DNA from: VAZQ01 sp963712565
GTDB taxonomy: Bacteria > Pseudomonadota > Alphaproteobacteria > Rhizobiales > Xanthobacteraceae
Assembly: GCA_963712565.1 (NCBI GenBank)
Contig: CAVQIP010000055.1
Span: 248,001-312,000 of the forward strand
DNA: 64,000 nt
Direction of reading: 5' to 3'
Part shown: piece by piece, positions 1 to 9,054 of the stretch
Layout of the letters: every line of letters starts with the position of its first letter
Numbering within the stretch: the first letter of the stretch is position 1
The notes under the pieces: model-generated
Databases searched by the model: none
The model's input: the letters and a program-made list of their open reading frames with translations, nothing else
What the model was told of the DNA's origin: nothing
Program-made: the position numbers and the translations under genes

Positions 1-64
1 CGTCCGCCGCCGCCACGGCGGCTGCATCGTCGGCGGTCACGGCAAGGCCGCGGGCGTCGTTCAT
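1..64 (-). CDS. N-terminal fragment of an unidentified protein (cut by window edge)
   Basis: On the minus strand an ATG at 64-62 opens a frame that runs off the left edge and reads MNDARGLAVTADDAAAVAAA. The alanine-rich, threonine/aspartate opening resembles the N-terminus of some alphaproteobacterial tetratricopeptide-repeat proteins, but 21 codons are too few to be sure. It would be divergent from the L,D-transpeptidase gene that starts at 167, leaving about 100 bases for two promoters. No clear ribosome binding site is seen before the ATG. Confidence 0.4.
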   Translation of the reverse strand, partial: MNDARGLAVTADDAAAVAAAD

Positions 65-166
65 CCCATCGGAGTCCAAGGCGCGTTGCGATGCAACACG
101 GCTTACCAGCATCGTCCAAATACCGCCATACCGCTGAGCTTGGATGCCGGCAGGAGGGGCGACCCA

Positions 167-1477
167 ATGCACAAATCGATCCTGATTGCCGCGATGACGG
201 CGCTCATCGCGACGCCGGCACTTGCGCAGGCGGGGCCCAAGCCGACCCTCAAGCCCGCCGTCGCGCGCCCCCCGGCGCCGGCCGCGACGGCGCGGGTATC
301 GCAGTCGCCCGATCCGACCTTCGACGAAGGCACCATCCAGCGCATCGCCGCCGCCATGCTCAGCTACAGCGCGCTCGAAGTACAGGGCGGCTGGCCGATG
401 CTTCCCGCCAGCAGCAAGCTCGCTCCCGGTGCGAGCGGTCCCGATGTGGCACTGCTGCGTCGCCGGCTCGCCATCACCGAGGATCTCTCGGCCGAGCACG
501 AAAGCGGCGATGGCTACGACGATGCGCTCGCCGCGGCGGTGCGGCGCTTCCAGGCCCGTCACGGTCTTGCCGAGACCGGCAGCGTGGGTCCGAAGACGCT
601 GGCCGCGCTCAACGTGCCGGTGGGTCGGCGGCTGCGCCAACTCGCGGCCTCGCTCGACCGCCTCGCCGCCATGGATTTCAATTTTGGCCAGCGTTACGTG
701 GTGGTGAATCTTCCGGCCGCGTCCGCCGAGGCGATCGAGGGCGACAAGGTCGTGCGCCGATACGTCGTCGTCGTGGGCAAGCCGGACCGGCCGTCGCCGA
801 CGCTGACGACCCACATCACCGCGGTCAACCTCAACCCGACCTGGACGGTGCCGCTGTCGATCATGAAGAAGGACATCATCACCAAGATGCGCAGGGATCC
901 GGGCTACGTCGAGCGCATGCACATGCTCGACGTGCAGGGCCACGAGCTCGATGCGAAATCCATCGACTGGAGCTCCGACCGCGCGCCCAATTTCACCATC
1001 CGCCAGGATTCCGGCAATTGGAACGCGCTCGGGTCGGTGCGCATCGACATGCCCAATCCGTATTCGGTCTACATGCACGACACCAGCCACAAGGAGTTGT
1101 TCAGCGGGGACTACCGCTTCCAGTCTTCGGGCTGCACCCGTGTCGAAGATCCGCGCGCTTTCGCCGCTTGGCTGCTGGCTGACAATCCCGGCTGGGGCCG
1201 CCGCGAGATCGATGCCGGCATCGCCAAGGGCGAACGCACCGACATTCGTCTCGCCCACAAGGTGCCGGTCGCGTGGGTTTATCTCACCGGCTGGGCCACG
1301 CGCGACAATGCGGTCCATTTCCGCGACGACGTCTATGGCCACGACGAGAAGCCGACCCTGGTCGCCGAGGCGCGCCGCCAAGTCGCGAGCGCGGCGCGCG
1401 CCTCCGGTTTCGTGCTGCAATCCGCGGGCGCGCGGCCGATCGCCGTCCGGCCGGTGTCCTACCTCGATAGCCAGTAG
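167..1477 (+). CDS. L,D-transpeptidase, YcbB/LdtD-like, with peptidoglycan-binding domain
   Basis: Exported murein cross-linking enzyme that would form 3-3 (LD) cross-links between stem peptides in the periplasm. The start at 167 is chosen because AGGAGGGG lies 8-15 bases upstream and the product then begins with a signal peptide (MHKSILIAAMTALIATPALAQ). A PG_binding_1-like segment lies at about residues 88-151 (VRRFQARHGL, TLAALNVP). The YkuD catalytic domain covers about 176-340. It has MHDT, then SSGCTR with the nucleophile Cys323 in the spacing and wording typical of YcbB relatives. The 436-residue length is shorter than E. coli LdtD (about 615). DUF4424 follows 17 bases downstream and is probably co-transcribed. 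A second, smaller L,D-transpeptidase is at 57380. Confidence 0.9.
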   Translation: MHKSILIAAMTALIATPALAQAGPKPTLKPAVARPPAPAATARVSQSPDPTFDEGTIQRIAAAMLSYSALEVQGGWPMLPASSKLAPGASGPDVALLRRRLAITEDLSAEHESGDGYDDALAAAVRRFQARHGLAETGSVGPKTLAALNVPVGRRLRQLAASLDRLAAMDFNFGQRYVVVNLPAASAEAIEGDKVVRRYVVVVGKPDRPSPTLTTHITAVNLNPTWTVPLSIMKKDIITKMRRDPGYVERMHMLDVQGHELDAKSIDWSSDRAPNFTIRQDSGNWNALGSVRIDMPNPYSVYMHDTSHKELFSGDYRFQSSGCTRVEDPRAFAAWLLADNPGWGRREIDAGIAKGERTDIRLAHKVPVAWVYLTGWATRDNAVHFRDDVYGHDEKPTLVAEARRQVASAARASGFVLQSAGARPIAVRPVSYLDSQ

Positions 1478-1494
1478 GGAACGGGCGAGTTCGC

Positions 1495-2505
1495 ATGCGG
1501 ACATCCGCGATCGTTCTGGCCGCCGCGACGATCGCCGCCGTTCCGGCGCTCGCCAACGACACCAGCGCCGAGCTCTCCACCGGCGGGCTGATTTTCGTGA
1601 GCAACGAGAACGTCGAGATGCAGTCGGAGGAGCTCGCCATCTCGGTGACGGAGGTCAGCGTCCGCTACCGCTTCTTCAACAAGTCGGATCGGGACGTCAC
1701 CGTGCTCGTCGCCTTTCCCATGCCCGACGTCCATGTCGAAGGGTCGGACGAGCCGATCTCGGTGCCGACCGAAGACCCCGTCAACTTGCTCGGCTTTACC
1801 ACCAGCGTGAACGGCACGCCGGTCACGACCGAGGTCGAGCAGCGCGTGATCGCCGCCGGTCTCGACCGCACGCAATTGCTGCGCAGGCTCGGTGTCCCTC
1901 TCGCCCCGCACCTGGCCAGCACCAACGCCGCGCTCGACCGCTTGCCGCCGGACAAGTGGGAGGAACTGTTGCGTGTCGGACTGGCGGAGATCGAAGACTA
2001 TGACACCGGCCACGGCATGAAAACGCACCTCGCCGCGCGCTGGATGCTGCAGACGACCTATTACTGGGAGCAGACTTTCCCGGCCAGGGCCGAAACGACG
2101 ATCGAGCACCGGTACAAGCCCAGCGTGGGCCGGTCGGTGCAGACTTCGCTCGGCTCTCCCGACGCGGCCAGGGAGTCCTGGTACGACGAGTACAAGGAGA
2201 AGTATTGCTTCAACTATGAATTCCTTGCCGCGGTCGAGCGCGCGCGCAAGGCCGCCAACAGCAAGCTCGGCGCTCCGTTCGCCGAGGAGCGCATCGACTA
2301 CATTCTCAAGACCGGCGCCAACTGGTCGGGGCCGATCAAGCAGTTCCGCCTCGTGGTCGACAAGGGCGCGGCCGAAAACCTCGTCAGCTTCTGCGGCGAC
2401 GATGCGAGGAAGCTCAGCGAGACGCGGTTCGAGATCAGGAAAGCCGACTACACGCCCGACGGCAATTTCTCGATCCTGATCCTCAAGCCAATACCATCGC
2501 GATAG
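1495..2505 (+). CDS. DUF4424 family exported protein
   Basis: A 336-residue protein with a signal peptide (MRTSAIVLAAATIAAVPALA, then NDTSAEL). The body starts with STGGLIFVSNENVEMQSEEL and VRYRFFNKSDRDVTVLVAFPMPD, the wording of the DUF4424 family: exported beta-rich proteins of unknown function found mostly in Proteobacteria. No catalytic motif is recognisable. It starts 17 bases after the L,D-transpeptidase stop, so the two may be co-transcribed and both act on the cell envelope; that link is inference from position only. About 130 bases without a gene follow before the convergent SnoaL-like gene. Confidence 0.8.
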   Translation: MRTSAIVLAAATIAAVPALANDTSAELSTGGLIFVSNENVEMQSEELAISVTEVSVRYRFFNKSDRDVTVLVAFPMPDVHVEGSDEPISVPTEDPVNLLGFTTSVNGTPVTTEVEQRVIAAGLDRTQLLRRLGVPLAPHLASTNAALDRLPPDKWEELLRVGLAEIEDYDTGHGMKTHLAARWMLQTTYYWEQTFPARAETTIEHRYKPSVGRSVQTSLGSPDAARESWYDEYKEKYCFNYEFLAAVERARKAANSKLGAPFAEERIDYILKTGANWSGPIKQFRLVVDKGAAENLVSFCGDDARKLSETRFEIRKADYTPDGNFSILILKPIPSR

Positions 2506-2635
2506 CGGCTCTCCGTCGGGCTTAACTCCGCGCCTCCATCCTACCGCAAGAGCTCGCGGCCCCGTCGTAAGCGACCGATTCCTGGGTCAGGCGCGGCAGT
2601 GACGGGCCGGGCTAAATCAGCGTCTTGCGGAAAGC

Positions 2636-3118
2636 CTAGCGACGCGTATCGATCGCCAGCGACGGTGGTGCCTCGTGACTCATGAACACCGGCTGCAGCA
2701 CATGGGACTTGAATTGCCACTTGTTGTCCCCGTCCAGCACGCATTCGTTGACCAGATCGGCGACCAGCATCGGGGGCTTGGACTGCGGCGCCGGCGGTCG
2801 GACGACCGCTCCGTAGAAGCTGATGATGCCCAGGACCTTGGCGCGGCGGCCGTCGCTCGACTCGACGAATAAATTGTTGACCAGATGACGCGTGGTCTTG
2901 ACGCTGCTGATGGCGGTGGCCGCATGGCGCTCGCGCCACTCGTAGAATTCTCGAATTTTCTCCCGTCCTTGAAAGCGGTTGTGACCAACCACCATCAGGC
3001 CGTCGGGCAGGTAGAATTCATGGGCGTTGCGCCCGCCGTTGCAATCGACCTCGTGCCAATATCTCGTTTCGAGGTGATAGACCGCGTGCCAAAGGCTGAG
3101 CTCGTGCTGAGTGTCCAT
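2636..3118 (-). CDS. SnoaL/NTF2-like fold protein
   Basis: A 160-residue cytoplasmic protein without signal peptide. The pattern of an N-terminal helix (HAVYHLETRYWHEVD), FYLPDGLMVV, a second helix around GREKIREFYEWRERH, then strands ending in WQFKSHVLQPVF fits the cone-shaped NTF2/SnoaL fold. Members of this fold are often aromatic-ring hydroxylating dioxygenase beta-like subunits or isomerases, but no ligand or catalytic residue can be assigned here. The start is the only good ATG; GAGGTG lies about 6 bases upstream on the minus strand. It stands 129 bases downstream of the LLM monooxygenase on the same strand and might be the last gene of that catabolic unit. Confidence 0.65.
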   Translation of the reverse strand: MDTQHELSLWHAVYHLETRYWHEVDCNGGRNAHEFYLPDGLMVVGHNRFQGREKIREFYEWRERHAATAISSVKTTRHLVNNLFVESSDGRRAKVLGIISFYGAVVRPPAPQSKPPMLVADLVNECVLDGDNKWQFKSHVLQPVFMSHEAPPSLAIDTRR

Positions 3119-3247
3119 GTTGCACCTCGTATTGCTGTCCGGGCCGATCCTCCGCTCGGATGGTGAATGAGCCGGCGAGCCGTGCGTCTTGGATCGAAGT
3201 TCCCAGGCGACTACGGCTCCAATGGTAGGAACTTCAGTTCCGCCGCA

Positions 3248-4390
3248 CTAGCCGAAGTCCCGCAATCCCGCCTGTTGCAGCAGCGGGTAGGTTACGTCGC
3301 GGAATTCGCGCATGCCCTGTTCGAAGCGCGGCCAGCACAGCAGAACGCCGTCGAGACCGGCGCCCGACAGAGCCCGCAACCCATCGACGATCTGCTCTTT
3401 GGTGCCGATCAGCGGGAACCCGCCCCAGCCGGCAATGAAGGCCTCTTGATAGGCTTTCAGCCGTTCCGGCGGAATCGTGCGGGCGTTGATCTCCAGCGAG
3501 AACGTCGCGATCATGTTCTTGGCGGCCTCCCAGTCGCCCTTTTCGTGCACGTAGTAGCGATAGAAGTCGCGCGCCGCTTTCTCGGTCTCGCCCTGCACGA
3601 GGTTGGCGACGGTCCAGACCCTGACCTCGCGCCCGTATTGGCGGGCGAGGGCGTGGTAGGCCTGCACATGCGCGCGGCACTCGTCGAGGCCGCCGGTCCG
3701 GATCACCGTGAACACCAGATCGGCATATTTCGTCGCGAAGTGGCGGCCGCGCTCGGACGCGCCGGCGCTCATGACCGCGGGATAGGGGCTTTGGATCGGC
3801 TTGGGCTGCAGGTAGCCCTTGGTGATCTTGTAGAACTTGCCGTGGTGGTCGAACGCGTCGTCCTCGGTCCACAGCCGCTTGACGATCGCGAGCCACTCCT
3901 CGGCGCAGGCATATCGCTCGGCGTGCCCCATCATCGGGCTGCCGAACATGTCGATCTCCGGCTGGTTCCATCCGGTCACGATATTGAGGGCGTAACGGCC
4001 GCCGGAAATATGATCGATCACGGTGGATTGCTTGGCGGCAACGATCGGATGATTGAGCGATATGTGCGAGGTGGCGAAGACGGCGGGCTTGCTGGTCGAG
4101 GCCGCCATGCCGGCGGCCCAGGTGTAAGCTTCGAAGCCCGGGCCTTGGGGATTGGTGGCGCCGCCGAATCCGTGCCAGCGGGCGACCGGGACCAGCGCCT
4201 CGAATTCCATCTCCTCGGCGAGCTTGGCGAGCGCGACGGTGTTGGGCCAGGTGATGTCGAGCCGGCCGTCGAGGTCCGACATCACGCAGCCGCTGTCGAG
4301 ATTGGTCTGGAAGGTCCCGAGCTTCAGCCTGCGGGTGCTGAAGGCCGGATTGGTTTCACGTCGGTCCTTTTGCCGGCTGCCGGGGGCCAT
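3248..4390 (-). CDS. LLM class flavin-dependent monooxygenase (RutA/SfnG-like)
   Basis: A 380-residue protein of the bacterial luciferase-like, FMNH2-dependent monooxygenase superfamily. ARWHGFGG near residue 70, the FATSHISLNHPIVAAKQ and IDHISGGR block near 110-140, and NIVTGWNQPEIDMFG match the RutA/SfnG branch, which oxidises pyrimidines or dimethyl sulfone. The actual substrate cannot be read from the sequence. The start at 4390 leaves only 2 bases after the RraA-like gene stop, so translation is probably coupled. A much longer open frame upstream of this start overlaps the RraA-like gene in another frame and is not real. No reductase partner is visible nearby. Confidence 0.85.
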   Translation of the reverse strand: MAPGSRQKDRRETNPAFSTRRLKLGTFQTNLDSGCVMSDLDGRLDITWPNTVALAKLAEEMEFEALVPVARWHGFGGATNPQGPGFEAYTWAAGMAASTSKPAVFATSHISLNHPIVAAKQSTVIDHISGGRYALNIVTGWNQPEIDMFGSPMMGHAERYACAEEWLAIVKRLWTEDDAFDHHGKFYKITKGYLQPKPIQSPYPAVMSAGASERGRHFATKYADLVFTVIRTGGLDECRAHVQAYHALARQYGREVRVWTVANLVQGETEKAARDFYRYYVHEKGDWEAAKNMIATFSLEINARTIPPERLKAYQEAFIAGWGGFPLIGTKEQIVDGLRALSGAGLDGVLLCWPRFEQGMREFRDVTYPLLQQAGLRDFG

Positions 4391-4392
4391 CG

Positions 4393-5079
4393 CTAGCCCT
4401 TCATCGCCGCCTTGATGGCGGCGACATCGCCGCCGGCCTTCGCCGCCGCGATGATCTTCGCCTCGCGCGCGGCCAGCCCCTCGAGCGCGGCTTTCATGGC
4501 GTCGATCTTGTCGGCCGGCACCACGATGGCGCCGTGGCGGTCGGCGTGCACGAGGTCGCCGCTCTTCACCGCCATCCCGTGCACCGTCACGTCGAGGCCG
4601 AAGTCGACGACATGGACATAGGCGTGGGACGGAACGATCGAGCCGGCCAGCATCTGGAAGCCCGGCGCGATCATCGGGATGTCCCGGATCGAGCCGTTGG
4701 TAACCACGCCGAGACAGCCGAGTGCCTTGTGCACGTTCGACTGCACCTCGCCCCAGAACGCGCCATAGCCGACATGCTCGCCGTCGAGGTCCTCCATCAC
4801 CATGATGCTGGGCCGCGGCGAGCCGGCGACGTAATCGAGGTAATCGAGTCGCTTCTGCATGTAGCCGGCTTGGCCGAGGGGAACGGCGTCCTTGGCCTTG
4901 AACGTCACGGTCTTGGCGAAGCCGACGATGGGCGGAAGCTCTGGAAACGGGCAGTGCAGGTGCTTGACGGTGTAGCCGAAGCCGCGGCGCTCGGGCGCCA
5001 CGATCTCCACCAAGTTGCACACGGTGGGCGTGTCGATCGATTGCAGAAACTCGAAATGGCTTTGGGTCAGCGCCGTCAT
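4393..5079 (-). CDS. RraA family protein (aldolase/decarboxylase-like)
   Basis: A 228-residue protein of the RraA/HMG-CHA aldolase fold. The family signature is present as GCLGVVTNGSIRDIP (about residues 120-134), where Arg and Asp normally bind the carboxylate substrate and divalent metal, and as GDLVHADRHGAIVVP near residue 180. Non-RraA members with this wording cleave or decarboxylate 4-hydroxy-4-methyl-2-oxoglutarate and similar keto acids. Its place between an MFS transporter and an LLM monooxygenase on one strand suggests a catabolic pathway for an organic acid rather than RNase E regulation. Substrate unknown. Confidence 0.8.
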   Translation of the reverse strand: MTALTQSHFEFLQSIDTPTVCNLVEIVAPERRGFGYTVKHLHCPFPELPPIVGFAKTVTFKAKDAVPLGQAGYMQKRLDYLDYVAGSPRPSIMVMEDLDGEHVGYGAFWGEVQSNVHKALGCLGVVTNGSIRDIPMIAPGFQMLAGSIVPSHAYVHVVDFGLDVTVHGMAVKSGDLVHADRHGAIVVPADKIDAMKAALEGLAAREAKIIAAAKAGGDVAAIKAAMKG

Positions 5080-5118
5080 TCGTTCCCCCGTGTTTGCCGC
5101 CGTGTGATGCCGAGGACA

Positions 5119-6276
5119 CTAAGCCGTGACGCGGCCATAGGCGAGGGTCGCAATCAATGCCATGGCGGCGAGCATGGCCATGACCATGGCGATGCAGGCC
5201 GGCCATCCGCCCACGTTCCACGCCAGACCGGGCAGGAACGCGCCCATGCTGCCGCCGATATAGAACGAGGTCACGTACAGGCCGACGGCGGACGAGCGCC
5301 CTGCCTTCGCGATTTCGGTGACGTAGCCGGTCGAGATCGTCTGGCACAACATGCCGCAGCCGGCGCAAAGGATGAGCCCCGCGATGATCGCCGCAACTGG
5401 CGGGGCGAGCATGAGCGCCGCCCCGCACGCCCACGCGGCGATGACCGCGAGGATGAAGCGCCGGCGTCCGAGCCTCGCCATCATCCAACCGGTCATCGGT
5501 GCGATCACGGTGCCGACGAGATAGGTCACGAAAATCGCGCCCAGCAGGGTCGGGGAAAAATAGTAGGGCGCGGCGGCAAGGTGGAAGCTCACGTAGGTGA
5601 ATACCGCGATGAAGTTGAACAGCACGCCGAAGCCGATCGCATAGGTGGCGACAAGCTGCGGATTCCTCAGATGCCGCAGCATCTGCCGCGCCGAGGCGCC
5701 AAGCCCTTCGGAGCGAACGAAGCTTTTTTCCCGTGGCAGCAATAGCGCGACCGCGACGGCGCCGAGCAAGGACAAGCCCGCGAGCGCGAGGAAGGCGGTG
5801 CGCCAGCCCACGACGTCGGCGAGCACGCCGGGAACGAAACGGCCGCAGAAGCCGCCGAGGCTCGACCCCGCGATGTAGACGCCGGCGACGCCCGCCACCT
5901 CTGGCGGCGGCCACTCGTCGCCGATATAGGCGACGGTCACCGCGAAGATCGGCGGCAGCAGCAGGCCCTGAAAGAAGCGCCAGGCGATCAGCGCCGGCAC
6001 GTCCGGCGCGAGCGCCGCCCCCGCCATGGGGACGACCACCGCCAGCATGGCCGCGGTGATGACGCGCTTTCGGCCTAGCACGTCGGCGATGGCGCCGGTG
6101 AACGGCGCGGTCAAGGCGATGGCGAGCGCGCTCGCGGTCATGATGCTGCTGATCTCGGCGACACCGACGCCGAACTCGCGCGCCAGCGCCGGCAGCAGCG
6201 CCTGCGGCGAATAAAGGTTGAGGAACGTGCAGAAGCCGGCGGTGGCGACGGCGATTTTGCGGGTATCGACGACCAT
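5119..6276 (-). CDS. MFS transporter
   Basis: A 385-residue inner-membrane protein with about twelve hydrophobic segments. The first half has FTGAIADVLGRKRVITAAML, the loop 2-3 signature of the major facilitator superfamily, and a weaker copy, MTGWMMARLGRRRF, begins the second half. It resembles the YnfM/arabinose-efflux branch (short N-terminus, FLNLYSPQALLPALAREFG). First gene of the minus-strand set MFS, RraA-like, LLM monooxygenase; the gap to the RraA-like gene is 39 bases. Probably imports or exports the compound handled by those enzymes, but the direction of transport cannot be told. Confidence 0.85.
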   Translation of the reverse strand: MVVDTRKIAVATAGFCTFLNLYSPQALLPALAREFGVGVAEISSIMTASALAIALTAPFTGAIADVLGRKRVITAAMLAVVVPMAGAALAPDVPALIAWRFFQGLLLPPIFAVTVAYIGDEWPPPEVAGVAGVYIAGSSLGGFCGRFVPGVLADVVGWRTAFLALAGLSLLGAVAVALLLPREKSFVRSEGLGASARQMLRHLRNPQLVATYAIGFGVLFNFIAVFTYVSFHLAAAPYYFSPTLLGAIFVTYLVGTVIAPMTGWMMARLGRRRFILAVIAAWACGAALMLAPPVAAIIAGLILCAGCGMLCQTISTGYVTEIAKAGRSSAVGLYVTSFYIGGSMGAFLPGLAWNVGGWPACIAMVMAMLAAMALIATLAYGRVTA

Positions 6277-6399
6277 GGATGCAGTCTAGCCCGTTACCGA
6301 GCCTTGGGCGCTGTTGCGGTCACCGGAGGTGCCGCGACCTCGGTCTGCTCTTTCCCGCAAGCGGGGAGGGACGCTGCGGCACCAACCGTCGCAGAAGTC

Positions 6400-7938
6400 T
6401 CACCGGCTGATCGCGGCCCGCGCGCGCTCAAGCGTCTCCTCCGGCGTCCCGGAGGCGTCCACGCGGGTCCAGTCGAGCGCGCCGAGGTCGTAGCTTTCCT
6501 GCGCACGCGCGACCGCCGCGTCGGCGTCGGAAGCGTCGCGGCCGCGCCCGCCCACGCGCGCAAGCCGGGTGTCGAGATTGGCGTCGAGGAACAGGCCGTG
6601 GAAGGGCACGCCGAGTATTTCGGCTGACGTCTCCGCCACGACGCGTTCTCGCGGCCTTGCAAAAACCGCATCGACGATGGCGGTGTGGCCGGCCGCGAGC
6701 GCGCGGCGCGCCTTGTCGGCGATGGTGGCATAGACGCGCGCCGTCGCCTCGGGCGCATAGGCCTCCTCGGTCAGCTTGTCGTGCTCTTGCTTGCCGAACA
6801 GCAGCTTGCGTTCGACGTCGGAGCGCAGCACCACGGCGCCGGGCGCCGGTTGCAGGCCGGGAGCGAGCGCACGCGCGAGCGCCGATTTGCCGGTGCCGGA
6901 GAGCCCGCCGATCGCGACCAGCGCCGGCGGCATCGGTTGGATGAAGCGGCAGGCGAAATCGAAATATTTGCGCGCGCTGGCCGCGATGGCGGCGCTGCTC
7001 TCGGGCCCGACCTGCGCCAGCCGCGCGGCCGTGACCTTGGCGCGGATCGCGGCGCGCACCGACAGGAACAGCGGCAGGCTCGCGAGCGCGTCCAGATCCT
7101 CGGCCCGCTTGGTCTCCACGAGGTAGCGGTTGAAGACGATGTTGGCGGCCTGCTCGAGGCCGCGCTCCACGAGGTCCATCAGCAGGAAGGCGAGATCGTA
7201 CAGCACGTCCCCGGATGCCACCAATGGACTGAATTCGACGGCGTCGAACAGCACCGGGCGGCCGTCGACGAGCGCGATGTTGCCGAGGTGAAGGTCGCCA
7301 TGTCCGCGGCGGATCAAGCCGCGCTGTCCGCGCTCGAGCAGGAGAGGGCGCAGGCGCGTGTGCGCGGCGCGGCTTGCCTTCGCGAGCGCGTCCGCCTGCG
7401 CGCCCGGAAAAAGCCGGGGCTGCTCGCGGAAGGCGGCATCGTTCTGCTCGATATAGTCGGCGAGCGCCCGGATCCACGGCTCGGCTTCGACCGCGGACGC
7501 GGCGGCATGAGCCCTCGCCACCACGCGGCCGAGCGTGTCGGCAAGGGTCGCATCGACCCTGCCTGCCTCCGCCAGCCGGTCGAGGGTCGCATTCTCGTCG
7601 AAGCGGCACATTTCGACCGCCCATTCCACCGGAGTGCCGACGCCCGCCAGCGCGAGCCGGCCGTCCGGCTCGCGCGTGATCGGTGTCACACCGCGGTAGA
7701 TCTCGGGCGCGAACGGCCGGTTGATGCTGAGCTCCGCCTCGCAGGCGCGCTTGCGCTTGGCGAGCGTCGAATAGTCCAGGAACGGAAAGCGCACCGCGCG
7801 CTTGACCTTGAAGGCGCGCGGGCCGGCAAGAAACACCGAGGCGGCATGGGTGTCGATGCGCTTGACCGCTTGGCCGCCATGGGTCGCGGGGTCGGCCAGC
7901 AAGGCGAAGACCGGCTCCTGGGTCTCGCGGTCGTTCAT
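6400..7938 (-). CDS. Aminoglycoside phosphotransferase-like kinase fused to AAA/zeta-type ATPase
   Basis: A 512-residue two-domain protein. Residues 1-330 have a phosphotransferase (APH/choline kinase-like) fold: RRGHGDLHLGNIALVDGRPVLFDAVEF is the catalytic loop with Asp and Asn followed by the metal-binding Asp. From about 343 a P-loop domain starts with GLSGTGKS (Walker A) and continues as a zeta-toxin/gluconate kinase-like ATPase (VLRSDVERKLLFG, VDAVFARPRERV). Fusions of this kind are widespread in Proteobacteria, but their substrate is not known to me; antibiotic resistance is not implied. The ATG at 7938 begins the conserved part; the open frame continues upstream without recognisable content. 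Confidence 0.8.
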   Translation of the reverse strand: MNDRETQEPVFALLADPATHGGQAVKRIDTHAASVFLAGPRAFKVKRAVRFPFLDYSTLAKRKRACEAELSINRPFAPEIYRGVTPITREPDGRLALAGVGTPVEWAVEMCRFDENATLDRLAEAGRVDATLADTLGRVVARAHAAASAVEAEPWIRALADYIEQNDAAFREQPRLFPGAQADALAKASRAAHTRLRPLLLERGQRGLIRRGHGDLHLGNIALVDGRPVLFDAVEFSPLVASGDVLYDLAFLLMDLVERGLEQAANIVFNRYLVETKRAEDLDALASLPLFLSVRAAIRAKVTAARLAQVGPESSAAIAASARKYFDFACRFIQPMPPALVAIGGLSGTGKSALARALAPGLQPAPGAVVLRSDVERKLLFGKQEHDKLTEEAYAPEATARVYATIADKARRALAAGHTAIVDAVFARPRERVVAETSAEILGVPFHGLFLDANLDTRLARVGGRGRDASDADAAVARAQESYDLGALDWTRVDASGTPEETLERARAAISR

Positions 7939-8077
7939 CCGTGTTGCAACCCTTCGCCGCCGCAGCTGTCGATTTCGACCCTGGGCGGCATTGAGCCATG
8001 TCAACGTCGCGTACCCCGAACCGTTCATTATGCTAGCGTGTTTGCCACGGCTCTGGCTCCATCGAAGAGGCCTCGTC

Positions 8078-8476
8078 ATGACCCGACTGCCGCACGTGCT
8101 CAAGCGCATCCGGCTCAATCTCGCCCGCTCCAAGGAGTTCCCGACGGGATCGGCCAAGCACGGCTATGAATTCGTCGCCCCGCTCGACGCGGACGGCCAC
8201 ATCGATCCCGAGCTGTGGCGGAAATATCGCGAGCATTGCGGCGTACGCCGGTTCTGGGACGGTGAGGACGACGAGGTCGGCCGCCTCGCGCACAAGCCGG
8301 GCAGCGCGGAGCATGCGCGCTGGGTATTCGATTACGACGAGACGACGGAGGAGGATGACGAGGCCGGCTATCGCTTCGGCAACCATGCCTTCCGCAACGG
8401 CGAGTACGTGTCGATCCGCGGCGAGGACGGTGAGATGCATACCTTCCAGGTGGTCTCGGTCGAGCCGGCGACCTGA
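8078..8476 (+). CDS. Conserved small hypothetical protein
   Basis: A 132-residue soluble protein, rich in charged and aromatic residues and acidic in its second half (DYDETTEEDDEAGYRFGNHAF, EDGEMHTFQVVSVE). I recognise it only as a protein conserved in Hyphomicrobiales, always of unknown function. The start at 8078 is chosen because conservation begins at MTRLPHVLKRIRLNLARSKEFP. The open frame reaches back another 92 codons, which would overlap the divergent APH-AAA gene. No cysteine pairs, nucleotide-binding motif, signal peptide or membrane segment is seen. Confidence 0.7.
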   Translation: MTRLPHVLKRIRLNLARSKEFPTGSAKHGYEFVAPLDADGHIDPELWRKYREHCGVRRFWDGEDDEVGRLAHKPGSAEHARWVFDYDETTEEDDEAGYRFGNHAFRNGEYVSIRGEDGEMHTFQVVSVEPAT

Positions 8477-8592
8477 AGACTTGCCGGGCGCAGAGCCGTT
8501 GCGGAACCCGAGGACGCGCTATTGACCCCGGCCGGGAAGGGCCGAAAGAATCCTCCTGCGCGGCGATTGCGCCGCTTTGCGAGGAGGACAAT

Positions 8593-8916
8593 GTGCTCGT
8601 CGATCATCGAACTTACCGCATCAAACCCGGCATGACCCAAGCGCATCTGGATATCTACGAGAAACACGGGCTCGCCGCGCAGACCAGGCATCTTGGTCCT
8701 CCGATCGCGTACATGTTCGCGGAGAGCGGGGACATCAATACCATCGTGCACCAGTGGGCCTACGAGGACGCGGCGGATCGCATGCGCCGGCGCGCGAACA
8801 TGTGGGCCGATCCCGAATGGCTGGGCTATATTCAGAAGCTCAACGAATCCGGATACCTGGTCGAGCAGAAGACCTCGCTGATGATCCCGACCAAGTTCTG
8901 CCCGATCAAACGCTGA
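8593..8916 (+). CDS. NIPSNAP family protein
   Basis: A 107-residue single-domain protein of the NIPSNAP/dimeric alpha-beta barrel family. VDHRTYRIKPGMTQAHLDIYEKHGL at the N-terminus and HQWAYEDAADRMRRRANMWADPEWLGY in the middle are characteristic. The start decides itself: AGGAGG at 8582-8587 is followed 5 bases later by GTG at 8593 in frame. An ATG at 8591 overlaps it but its frame stops after 14 codons. Bacterial NIPSNAP proteins often sit in catabolic clusters and may act in small-molecule metabolism. Here the ThDP-dependent enzyme follows 138 bases downstream, after a palindromic repeat. Confidence 0.75.
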   Translation: MLVDHRTYRIKPGMTQAHLDIYEKHGLAAQTRHLGPPIAYMFAESGDINTIVHQWAYEDAADRMRRRANMWADPEWLGYIQKLNESGYLVEQKTSLMIPTKFCPIKR

Positions 8917-8932
8917 ACCCAATTCTCCCGTG

Positions 8933-9002
8933 CGTCATTGCCGGGCCAGATCCGGGATTCCAACTTTTCGACTTCGACGGGTGCCCGGGCGCGGGCATGA
9001 CG
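8933..9002. repeat. Imperfect palindromic intergenic repeat (REP-like)
   Basis: A ~70-base imperfect inverted repeat in the spacer between the NIPSNAP and ThDP-enzyme genes. It begins GTCATTGCCGGGCCAGATCC and ends GTGCCCGGGCGCGGGCATGAC. GTCATTGCCGGGC also matches, in reverse complement, the right arm of the hairpin at 11639-11713 (GCCCGGCAATGAC), so the two are diverged members of one family. Confidence 0.6.
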
Positions 9003-9054
9003 AGCAACGGCTGACGGCCGCTGCTATAACCTGCGGCAGATGAGGAGACATGTC

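Noticed and set aside
6400..7938. Aminoglycoside resistance gene
   Set aside because: The APH-like domain is fused to an AAA/zeta-type ATPase, a widespread housekeeping-type fusion of unknown substrate, not a known resistance enzyme.
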